Source of the DNA: Nocardioides speluncae
Lineage (GTDB): Bacteria; Actinomycetota; Actinomycetes; Propionibacteriales; Nocardioidaceae
Reading direction: 5' to 3'
NCBI RefSeq assembly: GCF_003121585.1
Contig: NZ_QEOO01000020.1
Location: 36,619 to 100,618, forward strand
Length of the DNA stretch: 64,000 nucleotides
Below are positions 36,129 through 44,497 of the stretch, piece after piece. Both the position numbers and the translations under genes were made by a program. How positions within the stretch are numbered: the stretch's first letter is position 1; each line of letters opens with the position of its first letter. The notes below the pieces were generated by a model, which was not told the DNA's origin, did no database searches, and worked only from the letters and a program-made list of their open reading frames with translations.

Positions 36129-37310
36129 ATGCGCGAACTGCCCGGGTGGGTGCGGATCCTGCTGGTCGGTCAGTTCGTCAGCACGGTCGGCTCGCTCGCC
36201 TGGCTGTTCGTCACCCTCTACCTGGTCGAGGACCGCGACATGTCGCTCGCGGCCGCCGGCGTCGTGGCCGCCCTCAACGGCGTCGGCACTATCGGCGGCA
36301 ACCTGCTCGGCGGCGCGATCGGAGACCGGTTCGGCCTGCGTCGAACGCTGCTGGTGTTCACCTGCCTTTCGGTGGTGCTGCTGGTCGCGGTGCCGCTGTC
36401 GCCGACCGCGGCGTTGGGTGCGGTGCTGCTGGCGGTCGGGTTCGTCGGCGGGGTACGGCGCCCGGTCAGCTTCGCGCTGATCACCAGCGCCCTCCCGGCC
36501 GGGCAGCGTCGGCAGGCGGTGGCCTGGTCGCGGGCCTCCTTCAACGCCGGCGTGGTCATCGGTCCGCCGCTTGGTGGCCTGCTGGCGGCGTACAACTTCG
36601 ACCTGATCTTCGTGGTCGACGGGCTGTCCACCATCGTGATGCTGGCCGCGATCACCCGGATCCCGCGCACCGGCGCACCAGTCCCGCACGACGCCGCCCG
36701 GCGCAGCCTCTGGTCGGCACTGCGGGCCGATCCGCGGATGGTGTTGCTGCTGGTGGCGATCGTGCTGGTGGACACGGCGTACCGGTTTACCTACTCCGCG
36801 CTCCCCCTGCAGCTGCGCGACTCCGGCGCCGAGCCGTGGGTCTACGGCACCCTGATCGCGCTCAACGGGCTGGTGATCGTGGTGTTCGAGCCGTGGCTCG
36901 CGGCCCGGCTGGCCGGGCAGCCGGCGGTGCGGCTGATGACATGGGGGTTCGTGCTGGTCGCGGTGGGCTGGCTGGTGCTGGTGCCGAGCCAGACAGTGAT
37001 GGCAGCAGTCGCGGCGATCGTGGTCGGCACGCTCGGCGAGATGCTCTACAAGCCGACCGCCACCGCGCACGCGGCGGACCGGGCCCCTGACGGTATGCAC
37101 GGCCGCTACCAGTCGCTGTACGCCGCCGCCTCGATCAGCGGCACCGTGCTGGCTCCCCCGCTGTCGACCAGCCTGCTCGCCGTCGATGCGCGCCTCACCT
37201 GGGCGGTCGGCGCGCTACTCGGGTTCGCCGCTGCGGCACTGATGCTGGCCTGGTCGCGGCTGCCGGACCGCGCCGATCCTCAGTCGAGTGCGGACCGGAT
37301 GTCGGTGTGA
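36129..37310 (+). CDS. Major facilitator superfamily transporter
   Basis: A 393-residue integral membrane protein with about 12 hydrophobic segments. The loop after helix 2 carries GGAIGDRFGLRRTLL, the MFS motif A variant, and the mid-protein loop holds the cytoplasmic gap between six-helix halves. It is of the drug/metabolite efflux type by overall look; substrate unknown. The start ATG has GAGAGG upstream and is divergent from the PCD-VOC gene (35 bp). Its last 31 bp overlap the 3' end of the convergent vapC gene. Confidence 0.87.
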   Translation: MRELPGWVRILLVGQFVSTVGSLAWLFVTLYLVEDRDMSLAAAGVVAALNGVGTIGGNLLGGAIGDRFGLRRTLLVFTCLSVVLLVAVPLSPTAALGAVLLAVGFVGGVRRPVSFALITSALPAGQRRQAVAWSRASFNAGVVIGPPLGGLLAAYNFDLIFVVDGLSTIVMLAAITRIPRTGAPVPHDAARRSLWSALRADPRMVLLLVAIVLVDTAYRFTYSALPLQLRDSGAEPWVYGTLIALNGLVIVVFEPWLAARLAGQPAVRLMTWGFVLVAVGWLVLVPSQTVMAAVAAIVVGTLGEMLYKPTATAHAADRAPDGMHGRYQSLYAAASISGTVLAPPLSTSLLAVDARLTWAVGALLGFAAAALMLAWSRLPDRADPQSSADRMSV

Positions 37311-37675
37311 GCGAAGTCGTCGCCTTTGTAGAGCAGCGGCTCCCCGGTCACCGAGGCGAGTGCGTAGGCAAGGCAGTCACCGAAGTTGAGTTGGGCCTTG
37401 TGGCCCGAGCCCTTACCGAAGTCTCGGTACGCCGCCCGTGCCACCCGGGCCTGCTCCTCATCGAACGGCACGACAACCGCACGACTCGTCGAAACCAGGG
37501 CATCGAGCCGCCGAGAGACCCGAGGGTCCATCCGCCGGGCCGCCACAATGCCCGCTTCCAGGAGCGTTGCAGCACCGATCCGCGGTGATTCGGCCTGGTC
37601 GAGGGCGTCGACGTAGACCGCACCATCAGGTTCGCCCAAGGCCACCGCCAACAGCGCCGACGAGTCAACGATCAC
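37280..37675 (-). CDS. vapC: VapC-type PIN-domain toxin ribonuclease
   Basis: A 131-residue PIN protein. The metal-binding acidic residues are in place: Asp4 (MIVDSSALL), Glu40 (TLLEAGIV), Asp100 (LNFGDCLAYALA) and Asp119/120 (LLYKGDDF). The Mycobacterium VapC30-like subgroup has the same order. It cuts RNA when not bound by VapB. The start overlaps the vapB stop by four bases. The 3' end runs 31 bp into the convergent MFS gene. The intact acidic set suggests an active nuclease. Confidence 0.92.
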   Translation of the reverse strand: MIVDSSALLAVALGEPDGAVYVDALDQAESPRIGAATLLEAGIVAARRMDPRVSRRLDALVSTSRAVVVPFDEEQARVARAAYRDFGKGSGHKAQLNFGDCLAYALASVTGEPLLYKGDDFAHTDIRSALD

Positions 37676-37935
37676 GCCGGGAGCCCGTTCTCGTCGTACA
37701 GCTCATCCATGAACTTCTTCGCCGCTGCCCGGTCCTCATCGGTGACCTGCTCGCGAGCCTCCTCGAACAGCTGGTGAAGGCGTCGCCGGCGGGCGGCCTC
37801 CTCGTCGTTGCGCTCAAGGTCGGCCAGCAGCTTGCGCAGCGCCTCCTCGACGACGCTGGTCTGCGACTGACCGGTACGCCGCGCAGCCTCGCGGGCGAGC
37901 TCGTGGACGCGCTCGCTCTTGATGTTCATGCTCAT
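37672..37935 (-). CDS. vapB: VapB-type antitoxin
   Basis: An 87-residue antitoxin of the Rv0623-like type. The N-terminal region MNIKSERVHELAREAARRTGQSQTSVVEEALR is the ribbon-helix-helix-like DNA-binding part; the acidic helical C-terminus (RAAAKKFMDELYDENGLP) wraps the toxin. Two starts are possible (37935 or 37929); the first has AAAGG in position. Direct repeats just upstream are a likely autoregulatory operator. Confidence 0.92.
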   Translation of the reverse strand: MSMNIKSERVHELAREAARRTGQSQTSVVEEALRKLLADLERNDEEAARRRRLHQLFEEAREQVTDEDRAAAKKFMDELYDENGLPA

Positions 37936-37939
37936 GGTT

Positions 37940-37971
37940 TCTACCTTTCTACCGCCACCGTCTACCTTACT
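37940..37971. promoter_or_regulatory. Direct repeats upstream of vapBC
   Basis: TCTACCTTTCT at 37940 and TCTACCTTACT at 37961 are 21 bp apart (two helical turns), beginning four bases before the vapB start. Position and spacing suit binding by the VapBC complex; a shorter TCTACC lies between them. Confidence 0.5.
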
Positions 37972-38029
37972 CTCCTCTTGGTGCAGCAGGCCATGATCGT
38001 CGTACGACCTGTGGAAAGGTGGGCCAGGG

Positions 38030-38500
38030 ATGACCGAGACGCTCTACGAACACGCCGGTGGGCACGCCGGGCTGCACAAGGTGATCGCGCACTGGTACCC
38101 CACCGTGCTCGCCGACCCGCTGCTCGGGCCGCTGTTCGGTGAGGGCCAGCCGACCCATGTCGACCACCTGACCGCGTTCTTCGGCGAGGTGTTCGACGGG
38201 CCGAGCGAGTACACCGACCAGCACGGCGGCTTCCCGGCACTGCTGTCGCACCATCGCGGGCTGGCGATCACCGAGGAGCAGCGGCAGCGGTTCATGGAGC
38301 TGTTCCTGAAGGCCGCCGACGAGGTCGGTCTGCCCGACGACGCGCGGTTCCGGCAGGCGCTGCGCGAGTACCTCGACTTCGGCACCGAGGTCGCGATGGT
38401 CAACTCCCACGCCCAGTCCGACGCCGACCTCCACGGCTGCCAGGAAGTGCCGCGCTGGGACTGGCCCGACGCGGCTGGTGGTCCGGCTACTGGAAGCTGA
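38030..38500 (+). CDS. Group II-type truncated hemoglobin
   Basis: A 156-residue globin of the two-over-two type. It opens TLYEHAGGHAGLHKVIAHWYPTVLADPLLGPLF, with the YEHAGG start and H-bonding region of this family, and later LLSHHRGLAIT (proximal histidine region) and REYLDFGTEVAMVNSHAQ. Members bind O2/NO/CO and may protect against nitrosative stress. It is alone on its strand. Its last 14 bp overlap the convergent gene. Confidence 0.9.
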   Translation: MTETLYEHAGGHAGLHKVIAHWYPTVLADPLLGPLFGEGQPTHVDHLTAFFGEVFDGPSEYTDQHGGFPALLSHHRGLAITEEQRQRFMELFLKAADEVGLPDDARFRQALREYLDFGTEVAMVNSHAQSDADLHGCQEVPRWDWPDAAGGPATGS

Positions 38501-39524
38501 CGAAGTCGATCCGCGGCCGGATCCGGAGTACGTCGCGCGCCGACATCCGGCGGATGTCCTCGTCGTAGAACAGCTTGAAGCCCTGATAGAACCGGTCGGG
38601 CCGGCGCACCGCCCGGTAGGTGTCGAGCTTCTGTCGCGGCGTACCGAAGCCGTCGGTGTGCTGCACCATCACCAGTCGGTCGCGCCGGACCACCTGGTCG
38701 ATGCCGCGGATCATCGAGGTCCGGAACTGGTGCAGCATCAGGATCTTCTCGGGCAGGTCGTACGCGGCGGTGAGGTCGGCCAGCCAGGCGGAGGTCTGGT
38801 TGATCTCGGCGGCCGACACCGAGCCGACGGTGCGGCCCGGCACCTCGCGCCGGCCCATCCGCCACTCCGGGTCGAGCGCCAACCCGACCCACGGGTCCTC
38901 CAGTGCCCACTTCCAGCGCCGCGCGACATCGGCGAAGTTTGCCCGTCCCGGCTGGATGTCCAGCACCAGGAGCACGCCGTGCCGGTGAGCGGCCTCGACG
39001 TACTTCTTGACCAGGCCGCGGTCGATGTCGTGGTTGTAGTCGCCGTCCTTGCCGGGCGCCGCGTCAGCGACGGTCACGATCAGTTCGAAAACCGGCAGCG
39101 GCTCCTTGCCGTCGCGGGCGAACGGCGCGGCCGCGCGGACCAGCCGCTGGTACGACGTCTCCGGCGCCGCCTCCCCGAGTACGCCGAGTACGCCGGTCCC
39201 GGCGGTGCCGTAGTAGGCGACCAGCATCCGGCCGTCGAAGATGCGCTGCGCACCGTGCGGAAGCCCGGCCGGCTCACCAGGCGCGGCCTCCGGCTCGGCC
39301 GACTCGCTGGTGGGCTCGGCCGGCTCGGTCGGCTCGGGGGACGCCGTCGCCGACGGTGACTGTGAAGGTGACTGTGAACGAGACGGCGCGGGCGTCAGGT
39401 CCGGCTCGTCGCCCGTGTCGCCGTCGGCGTCGGACAGCCCGGCGACCACCACCAGGAACGCGATGATCACGAGCACGACGAGATAGATCGCCACTCCCGA
39501 CTTGTCTGGCTTCCGCTCCGCCAT
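38487..39524 (-). CDS. Membrane-anchored protein with glycosidase-like barrel domain
   Basis: A 345-residue protein with an N-terminal membrane anchor (about residues 10-31), then a Ser/Pro/Thr/Glu-rich linker (~38-85), then a ~260-residue outer domain. That domain has MLVAYYGTAGTGVLGVLG, LLVLDIQPGRANFADVA and LALDPEWRMG, strand-like elements in the order expected of a TIM barrel, with acidic residues at strand ends. I have no confident family name. A cell-wall role is inference. The start may be ATG 39524 or 39533; neither has a good ribosome site. Confidence 0.72.
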   Translation of the reverse strand: MAERKPDKSGVAIYLVVLVIIAFLVVVAGLSDADGDTGDEPDLTPAPSRSQSPSQSPSATASPEPTEPAEPTSESAEPEAAPGEPAGLPHGAQRIFDGRMLVAYYGTAGTGVLGVLGEAAPETSYQRLVRAAAPFARDGKEPLPVFELIVTVADAAPGKDGDYNHDIDRGLVKKYVEAAHRHGVLLVLDIQPGRANFADVARRWKWALEDPWVGLALDPEWRMGRREVPGRTVGSVSAAEINQTSAWLADLTAAYDLPEKILMLHQFRTSMIRGIDQVVRRDRLVMVQHTDGFGTPRQKLDTYRAVRRPDRFYQGFKLFYDEDIRRMSARDVLRIRPRIDFVSFQ

Positions 39525-39537
39525 GCCGGGCATCTTG

Positions 39538-39957
39538 TCAGGCCGGCAAAACGAGCCGGCCGATCGGGCCCGGGTTCCATGCGATCTCCCAGCGGAAGCC
39601 GTCGGGGTCGCCGAAATACCCCGTGTATCCACCCCAGTCCCGCACGACTGCCCCCGAGATAGGGTCGGCGCCGGCCGCACGGGCGGCGCTCAGCACCTCG
39701 TCGACCTCCTCGCGGGTGGCGACGTTGTGAGCCAGCGTGATCGGCATGATCCCCTCGCTGCGCCCGACCGGTCCGACCTCGGCCTCGAAGTGCGCGAGGT
39801 CCCACAGCGACAGCACCACCTGCGGACCGGCCCGGAACATCAGCACCTCCCCCGGTACGTCGAGCTCCGCCGTCCAGCCGAGCCCGTCGAGATAGAACCT
39901 CCGAGTGGCGTCGAGATCACGCACGGCAAGCGTCACGAAGCTGATCCGCTGGTCCAT
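39538..39957 (-). CDS. VOC (glyoxalase-like) family protein
   Basis: A 139-residue single vicinal-oxygen-chelate domain made of two beta-alpha-beta-beta-beta halves. It begins ISFVTLAVRDLDATRRFYLDGLGW, and the second half ends GGYTGYFGDPDGFRWEIAWNP, where the final Glu is the usual metal ligand. Family roles include glyoxalase, dioxygenase and resistance proteins; none can be picked. Lies 13 bp upstream of the membrane-anchored gene in the same direction, so they could share a transcript. Confidence 0.85.
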   Translation of the reverse strand: MDQRISFVTLAVRDLDATRRFYLDGLGWTAELDVPGEVLMFRAGPQVVLSLWDLAHFEAEVGPVGRSEGIMPITLAHNVATREEVDEVLSAARAAGADPISGAVVRDWGGYTGYFGDPDGFRWEIAWNPGPIGRLVLPA

Positions 39958-40047
39958 GCCATCCAGCCTGACAGACGCCGTCGACAGCCCAGCCCAGCTC
40001 CGCCTACTCTCGAGAGACGCTCATCAAGCATGGCGACAGGGAGTCAG

Positions 40048-42858
40048 ATGGCGCGTATCTCGGGACCAGTGCTGGCGCGCAGCAGCTCGCCGGTCCTGGT
40101 AGGGCGGGACAAGGAGCTCGCCGCCCTGGTCGGCTCGGTCACCACGGGCTCGACCGTCGTCCTCCTCGAAGGCGAGGCGGGCGTCGGCAAGACCCGCCTG
40201 GTGCGCGAGTTGCTGGCGAGGACCCACCTGCGCCCGATGGTCGGGCACTGTCAGCCGCTCCGGGAGCCCTTCCCCTTCGGCGCGGTGATCGAGGCGTTCC
40301 GTGGGCTGGCCGGGATGCCCGCGCCCGCTCTCAGCCCGGTGGGTGGCGCGCTGCGGCCGCTCCTGCCCGAGCTCGGCGATCTGCTGCCACCGCCGCCGGA
40401 CCCGATCGGCGACCCGCATGCCGAACGACACCGCACCCTGCGCGCCGCGCGCGAGCTGGTCGGCGCCGTCGGCCCGGCCGTCCTGGTCATCGAGGACCTC
40501 CACTGGGCCGACGACAGCACCCGCCAGATGCTCCGCTTCCTGATGAGCGACCCGCCAGAGAACCTTTCGGTGGTTGTCACCTACCGGCGCGAGGACCTGG
40601 CCGGCCGCCCTCCGCTCGGCGCCGCCTACCGTCCACCGGACTGGGTCGGCAGCATGGTGCTTCGGCTCGAGCCGCTGGGGGTCGAGGAGGTTCGTGAGCT
40701 GGCCTCCTCGATCCTCGGCGACCCGGTGTCCGGCGACTTCGCCGCCCGGCTCCAGCAGCGCACGTCCGGCGTCCCGTTCGTGGTGGAGGAGCTCCTCCGC
40801 TCGCTGCGCACCCCAGGCCGGCTACCGGTCGACGTCGAGGTCCCGGTGCTGCTGCGCGACGCGATGTCCGACCAGCTGTCCGGCCTCTCGGCTCTCGCCC
40901 GTCGCCTGGTGCACGCGGCCGCCGTCCTCGGAGTGCCGGCCGCGGTCGAGCAGCTGGCCGCCGTCGCCGGCATCGAGGCGGAGGCCGCGCGGGCCTCGCT
41001 GACCGAGGCCCTGGCCGGCGGCGTACTGCTCGAGTCCGCTCCCGCGCGCTACTGGTTCCGCCACAGCCTCGCCCAGCAGGCGGTGTACGACGCCCTCACC
41101 GGCCCGGCTCGCCAGCAGCTTCACGACGCCGCGATCGCCTCGCTGCAACAGCTCGACCAGCCGCCGCTGGTCCGGCTCGCCGAGCACTGCCGTCGGGCCG
41201 GGCGGACCGAGGACTGGCTGCGGTACGGCGAGCAGGCGGCCGACCGTGCCACCGAGGTGGGCGATCCGGCGGCCGCGACCGGCCTGCTGCACCGGCTCCT
41301 GGCCGAGCCCGGCCTGCGAGGCCCGGACGTCGACAGGCTGGCCGTCAAGCTCGGCTCGGTCGCCTACACCGGCCTCGACCAGCACGACCCCGTCACCACG
41401 CTGGACCGGCTGCTGACCGACGAGCGGCTGTCGGTCGCGGCCCGCGGCGAGGTCCGGCTGCTGCTCGGGCTGCTGCTGGTACGGCAGATGGGCGGTGGCG
41501 TACAGGCGGCCCGCTCGGCGATCCGCACCGCGATCGACGAACTCACCGAGCGCCCCGACCTGGTGGCGAAGGCGGCCGCGCTGCTCGGCACGCCGTTTGT
41601 CGGCAGCGCCCCGTGGGCCGAGCAGCGGGAGTGGATGGAGCTGGCCGAGCGCCACCTGGCGCGCTGCGCCGACCCCGAGGTCCGGGTCTCGCTGCTGGCC
41701 ACGATGCTCGGGTCGCGGCTGCACCGCGGCGACCCCCGCGTGCTCGCCGAGCTCTCCGGTCTGGCGCCGACGGCCGAGGACATCGGCGAGCGGCGCCAGC
41801 TGGCGCGGGCAAGGTGCAACCTGGCCGACGCCTGCACCACCGTCGGGCACTTCCGCGAGGCACACGAGTTCCTCCGCACCGGCACCCGGCTCGCGGCCTC
41901 CGCCGGCAGCCCGTTCGTGGTCAGCACCGCGCAGTCGACCCAGGTGCGGCTCGACTGGTACACCGGCGGGTGGACCGGGCTGGAGGACCGCGCGTCCCGG
42001 CTGTACGCCGACTACCGCGACCTGCTGCCGGTCGCGAGCGAGTTGGAACTGGTCCTCGGGATGCTGGCGGTGGCGAGCGGCGACTTTGCGGCCGCGCAGT
42101 CCCACCTGGCCAACACCGGCGTCGAGGCACCGGAGGAGGCGATCGCGCCGATCGCGCTCAGCGGGTACGGCGCCCTGGCGTGGATGTGGCTGTCGCAGCG
42201 CAAGCCGGCGCGGGCCGCGTCGGTGGCCGACCAGGGACTGGCACTGCTGCGCGGCAAGGGGGTCTGGGCCTGGGCGGCCGACCTGGCGCCGGTGGCGGTC
42301 GACAGCCTCCTGGCCGTCGGGCGCGACGGCGACGCGCGACGGCTGGTCGAGGACGTGACGGCCGGCGTGACCGGCCGCGACGCCCCTCTGGTGCATGCCG
42401 CGCTCGAGGTCTGCCGCGGTCGGCTCGCGGAGTCGGCCGGTGACCCGGAGGCCGTGGTTCGGTACCGCGCCGCGGAGGCGGCCTATGCCCGGCTGCCGGC
42501 GCCGTACCTCGCGGCGTCGGCGGCCGAGCGGGCCGTCCGGTGCGTCGCACCTGACGGGAGCGTGAGCGAGGAGCTGGCCGCGCTCGCCGAGGTCTTCGAC
42601 AGCATCGGCGCGACGCGGGACGCGGCGCGGTGCCGCCACGGCGTACCGCAGGAGCACGGAGTGTCGCGGCGCGGCCGCCGTGGGTACGGCGATGAGCTGT
42701 CGCCCCGGGAGCAGGACGTCGCCCGCCTGGTGTCACGTGGGTTGACAAACAAGGAGATCGCGGAAGAGCTCTTCCTTTCGCCGAGGACGGTGGAGCAGCA
42801 CGTGGCCAAGGTGCTGCGCAAGCTGGGCGTCCGGTCCCGGACCAAGCTGCTGTCCTGA
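40048..42858 (+). CDS. LAL-type LuxR regulator with AAA ATPase domain
   Basis: A 936-residue large ATP-binding LuxR regulator. Walker A is GEAGVGKTR at about residues 41-49 and Walker B VLVIEDLHWADD near 147; a long TPR-like helical middle follows. The C-terminal HTH reads LSPREQDVARLVSRGLTNKEIAEELFLSPRTVEQHVAKVL. The ATG at 40048 is preceded by AGGGAG; an ATG six codons earlier is the alternative. It stands directly upstream of two secreted proteases on the same strand, with a palindromic site in the 193-bp gap, so it may control them. Confidence 0.9.
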   Translation: MARISGPVLARSSSPVLVGRDKELAALVGSVTTGSTVVLLEGEAGVGKTRLVRELLARTHLRPMVGHCQPLREPFPFGAVIEAFRGLAGMPAPALSPVGGALRPLLPELGDLLPPPPDPIGDPHAERHRTLRAARELVGAVGPAVLVIEDLHWADDSTRQMLRFLMSDPPENLSVVVTYRREDLAGRPPLGAAYRPPDWVGSMVLRLEPLGVEEVRELASSILGDPVSGDFAARLQQRTSGVPFVVEELLRSLRTPGRLPVDVEVPVLLRDAMSDQLSGLSALARRLVHAAAVLGVPAAVEQLAAVAGIEAEAARASLTEALAGGVLLESAPARYWFRHSLAQQAVYDALTGPARQQLHDAAIASLQQLDQPPLVRLAEHCRRAGRTEDWLRYGEQAADRATEVGDPAAATGLLHRLLAEPGLRGPDVDRLAVKLGSVAYTGLDQHDPVTTLDRLLTDERLSVAARGEVRLLLGLLLVRQMGGGVQAARSAIRTAIDELTERPDLVAKAAALLGTPFVGSAPWAEQREWMELAERHLARCADPEVRVSLLATMLGSRLHRGDPRVLAELSGLAPTAEDIGERRQLARARCNLADACTTVGHFREAHEFLRTGTRLAASAGSPFVVSTAQSTQVRLDWYTGGWTGLEDRASRLYADYRDLLPVASELELVLGMLAVASGDFAAAQSHLANTGVEAPEEAIAPIALSGYGALAWMWLSQRKPARAASVADQGLALLRGKGVWAWAADLAPVAVDSLLAVGRDGDARRLVEDVTAGVTGRDAPLVHAALEVCRGRLAESAGDPEAVVRYRAAEAAYARLPAPYLAASAAERAVRCVAPDGSVSEELAALAEVFDSIGATRDAARCRHGVPQEHGVSRRGRRGYGDELSPREQDVARLVSRGLTNKEIAEELFLSPRTVEQHVAKVLRKLGVRSRTKLLS

Positions 42859-42902
42859 CCAGGAGACGCGTCCAGCCTCCGCCCCGGCCAGCCGGCCGAG
42901 CA

Positions 42903-42956
42903 ATCCGTGGTCCTACCTATCCGCTCCGCAAGGTAAAGATCCGTAGACCTACGGAT
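42903..42956. promoter_or_regulatory. Palindromic operator before the protease pair
   Basis: ATCCGTAG-ac-CTACGGAT (42939-42956) is a perfect 8-2-8 inverted repeat. A related half (ATCCGTGGTCCTAC) lies 36 bp upstream at 42903. It is about 95 bp before the trypsin start, in the only gap between the LAL regulator and the proteases. Confidence 0.6.
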
Positions 42957-43051
42957 TGTTAAGCCGTTCCCAGTCTCTCGATGCTCGATGGACGGCTCAC
43001 CGTGCGGATCCCCGCCAGTCGCGGTGAGCCCCCATGCGAAGGGAGTTCACG

Positions 43052-44485
43052 ATGAGAGGCACTCGAGCCGCCCGGACCGGCGGCCTCGTCGCGCTGGTAC
43101 TGGGCCTGACCCTGATGACGCCGATGCCGGCGGCGACCGCGGTCGAGCCGGACGACCCGGCGTTCCAGGCGGTCACCCCGAACCAGACCGAGCCGTCCGG
43201 CGGTCCGACCGCCCAGATCGTCGGCGGCGAGCCGGCCTATGTCCGCGACCACCCGTTCGTGATCGCGATGCTGCGCGATGGCGGGTCCCGGCCACAGGGC
43301 CAGACCTGTACGGCGGCCGTGGTCGCGCCGCGGGTGATCGTCACCGCCGCGCACTGCAAGGACGGGCAGGGCACCAAGTCGATGCTGTACGGGTCCGACG
43401 ACCTGACCGGTCCCGGCGGCACCAAGCTCGCCGTACAGCACTACTTCCAACACCCGAGCTACACGCCGCCGAACGGCTGGCAGACCGGCTGGGACGTCGG
43501 CATCGTGGTCACCACCACCGACATCCCGGTGCCGGCCGGCTACCAGTTCCCGCGCGTCGCCGGGTCGGGCGACAGCCAGCTCACCCAGCCTGGCCGGTCG
43601 GCGCTGCTGCTCGGCTACGGCCGGATCCGCGACGGCGAGAACGAGTACGGCCACCTGAAGAAGGTGTCCAGCTACCCGATCGTCGACGGCGCCAACACCT
43701 GCGGGTCGTTCGGCTCGTTCAACGCTGCCTACATGGTCTGCGGCGGGTACGCCGACGGTCACGACGGCATCTGCCAGGGCGACAGTGGCGGGCCGATGGT
43801 GGTCGACGGCGTGATCGTGGGGGTGGCGTCGTGGGTACGGACCGGCTGCACCAGCTACGGCGCCTGGGGCCGGCTCACCAACCAGATGGGCGACTGGGCC
43901 AACGAGCTGATCGACGAGTACGGCACACCGCCCCAGCCGGGCGCGCCGACCGCCTCGTTCACCGCCGACTGCTCGGCCAGCCAACCGTCATGCACGTTCG
44001 ACGGCTCGGGTTCGACCGACCCGGACGGCTCGATCGCGTCGTACGCCTGGGACTTCGGCGACGGACAGACCGGGGCGGGTGTCACGCCGTCCCACACCTA
44101 CGCCGCGGCCGGGAAGTACCGGGTGCAGCTGACCGTCACCGACAACGACGGCCGCACCGGCACGGCCACCAAGGAGGTCACCGCCGGTCCCGGACCTGTC
44201 GGCAGCCCGCCACGGGCCGCGTTCACGGTGTTCTGCCAGTGGGGCTCGTGCAGCTTCAACGGGACCGGGTCGACCGACCCCGACAACGACATCGCGTCGT
44301 ACTCGTGGAGCTTCGGAGACGGACAGACCGGCACCGGCGCCACCACCACCCACCGCTATCCCAACCGCCAGGCGAGCTACACCGCCACGCTCACGGTCAC
44401 CGACCGGAGCGGCAACCGAGGCACGGCAACCAAACAGATCCAGTGCTGGAGCGTGGGCGCACAGGCCTTCTGCTTCGGTCAGTGA
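43052..44485 (+). CDS. Secreted trypsin-like protease with two PKD domains
   Basis: A 477-residue exported S1 serine protease. Signal peptide at about residues 1-32 (MRGTRAARTGGLVALVLGL...), a short pro-segment, then the mature start IVGGEPAYV. Catalytic residues: His in VTAAHC (~99), Asp in WDVGIV (~147) and Ser in CQGDSGGP (~243). Two PKD domains follow, each with an extra cysteine pair (ADCSASQPSCTF; FCQWGSCSF), and the chain ends CWSVGAQAFCFGQ. The second PKD plus tail is nearly the same as that of the next gene. The ATG at 43052 follows GGGAG by seven bases. Confidence 0.93.
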   Translation: MRGTRAARTGGLVALVLGLTLMTPMPAATAVEPDDPAFQAVTPNQTEPSGGPTAQIVGGEPAYVRDHPFVIAMLRDGGSRPQGQTCTAAVVAPRVIVTAAHCKDGQGTKSMLYGSDDLTGPGGTKLAVQHYFQHPSYTPPNGWQTGWDVGIVVTTTDIPVPAGYQFPRVAGSGDSQLTQPGRSALLLGYGRIRDGENEYGHLKKVSSYPIVDGANTCGSFGSFNAAYMVCGGYADGHDGICQGDSGGPMVVDGVIVGVASWVRTGCTSYGAWGRLTNQMGDWANELIDEYGTPPQPGAPTASFTADCSASQPSCTFDGSGSTDPDGSIASYAWDFGDGQTGAGVTPSHTYAAAGKYRVQLTVTDNDGRTGTATKEVTAGPGPVGSPPRAAFTVFCQWGSCSFNGTGSTDPDNDIASYSWSFGDGQTGTGATTTHRYPNRQASYTATLTVTDRSGNRGTATKQIQCWSVGAQAFCFGQ

Positions 44486-44497
44486 GAGGAAGCAACG

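Noticed and set aside
39502..40047. N-terminal extension of the LAL regulator upstream of 40048
   Set aside because: The extra segment is antisense to the VOC gene and a good ribosome site stands before 40048.
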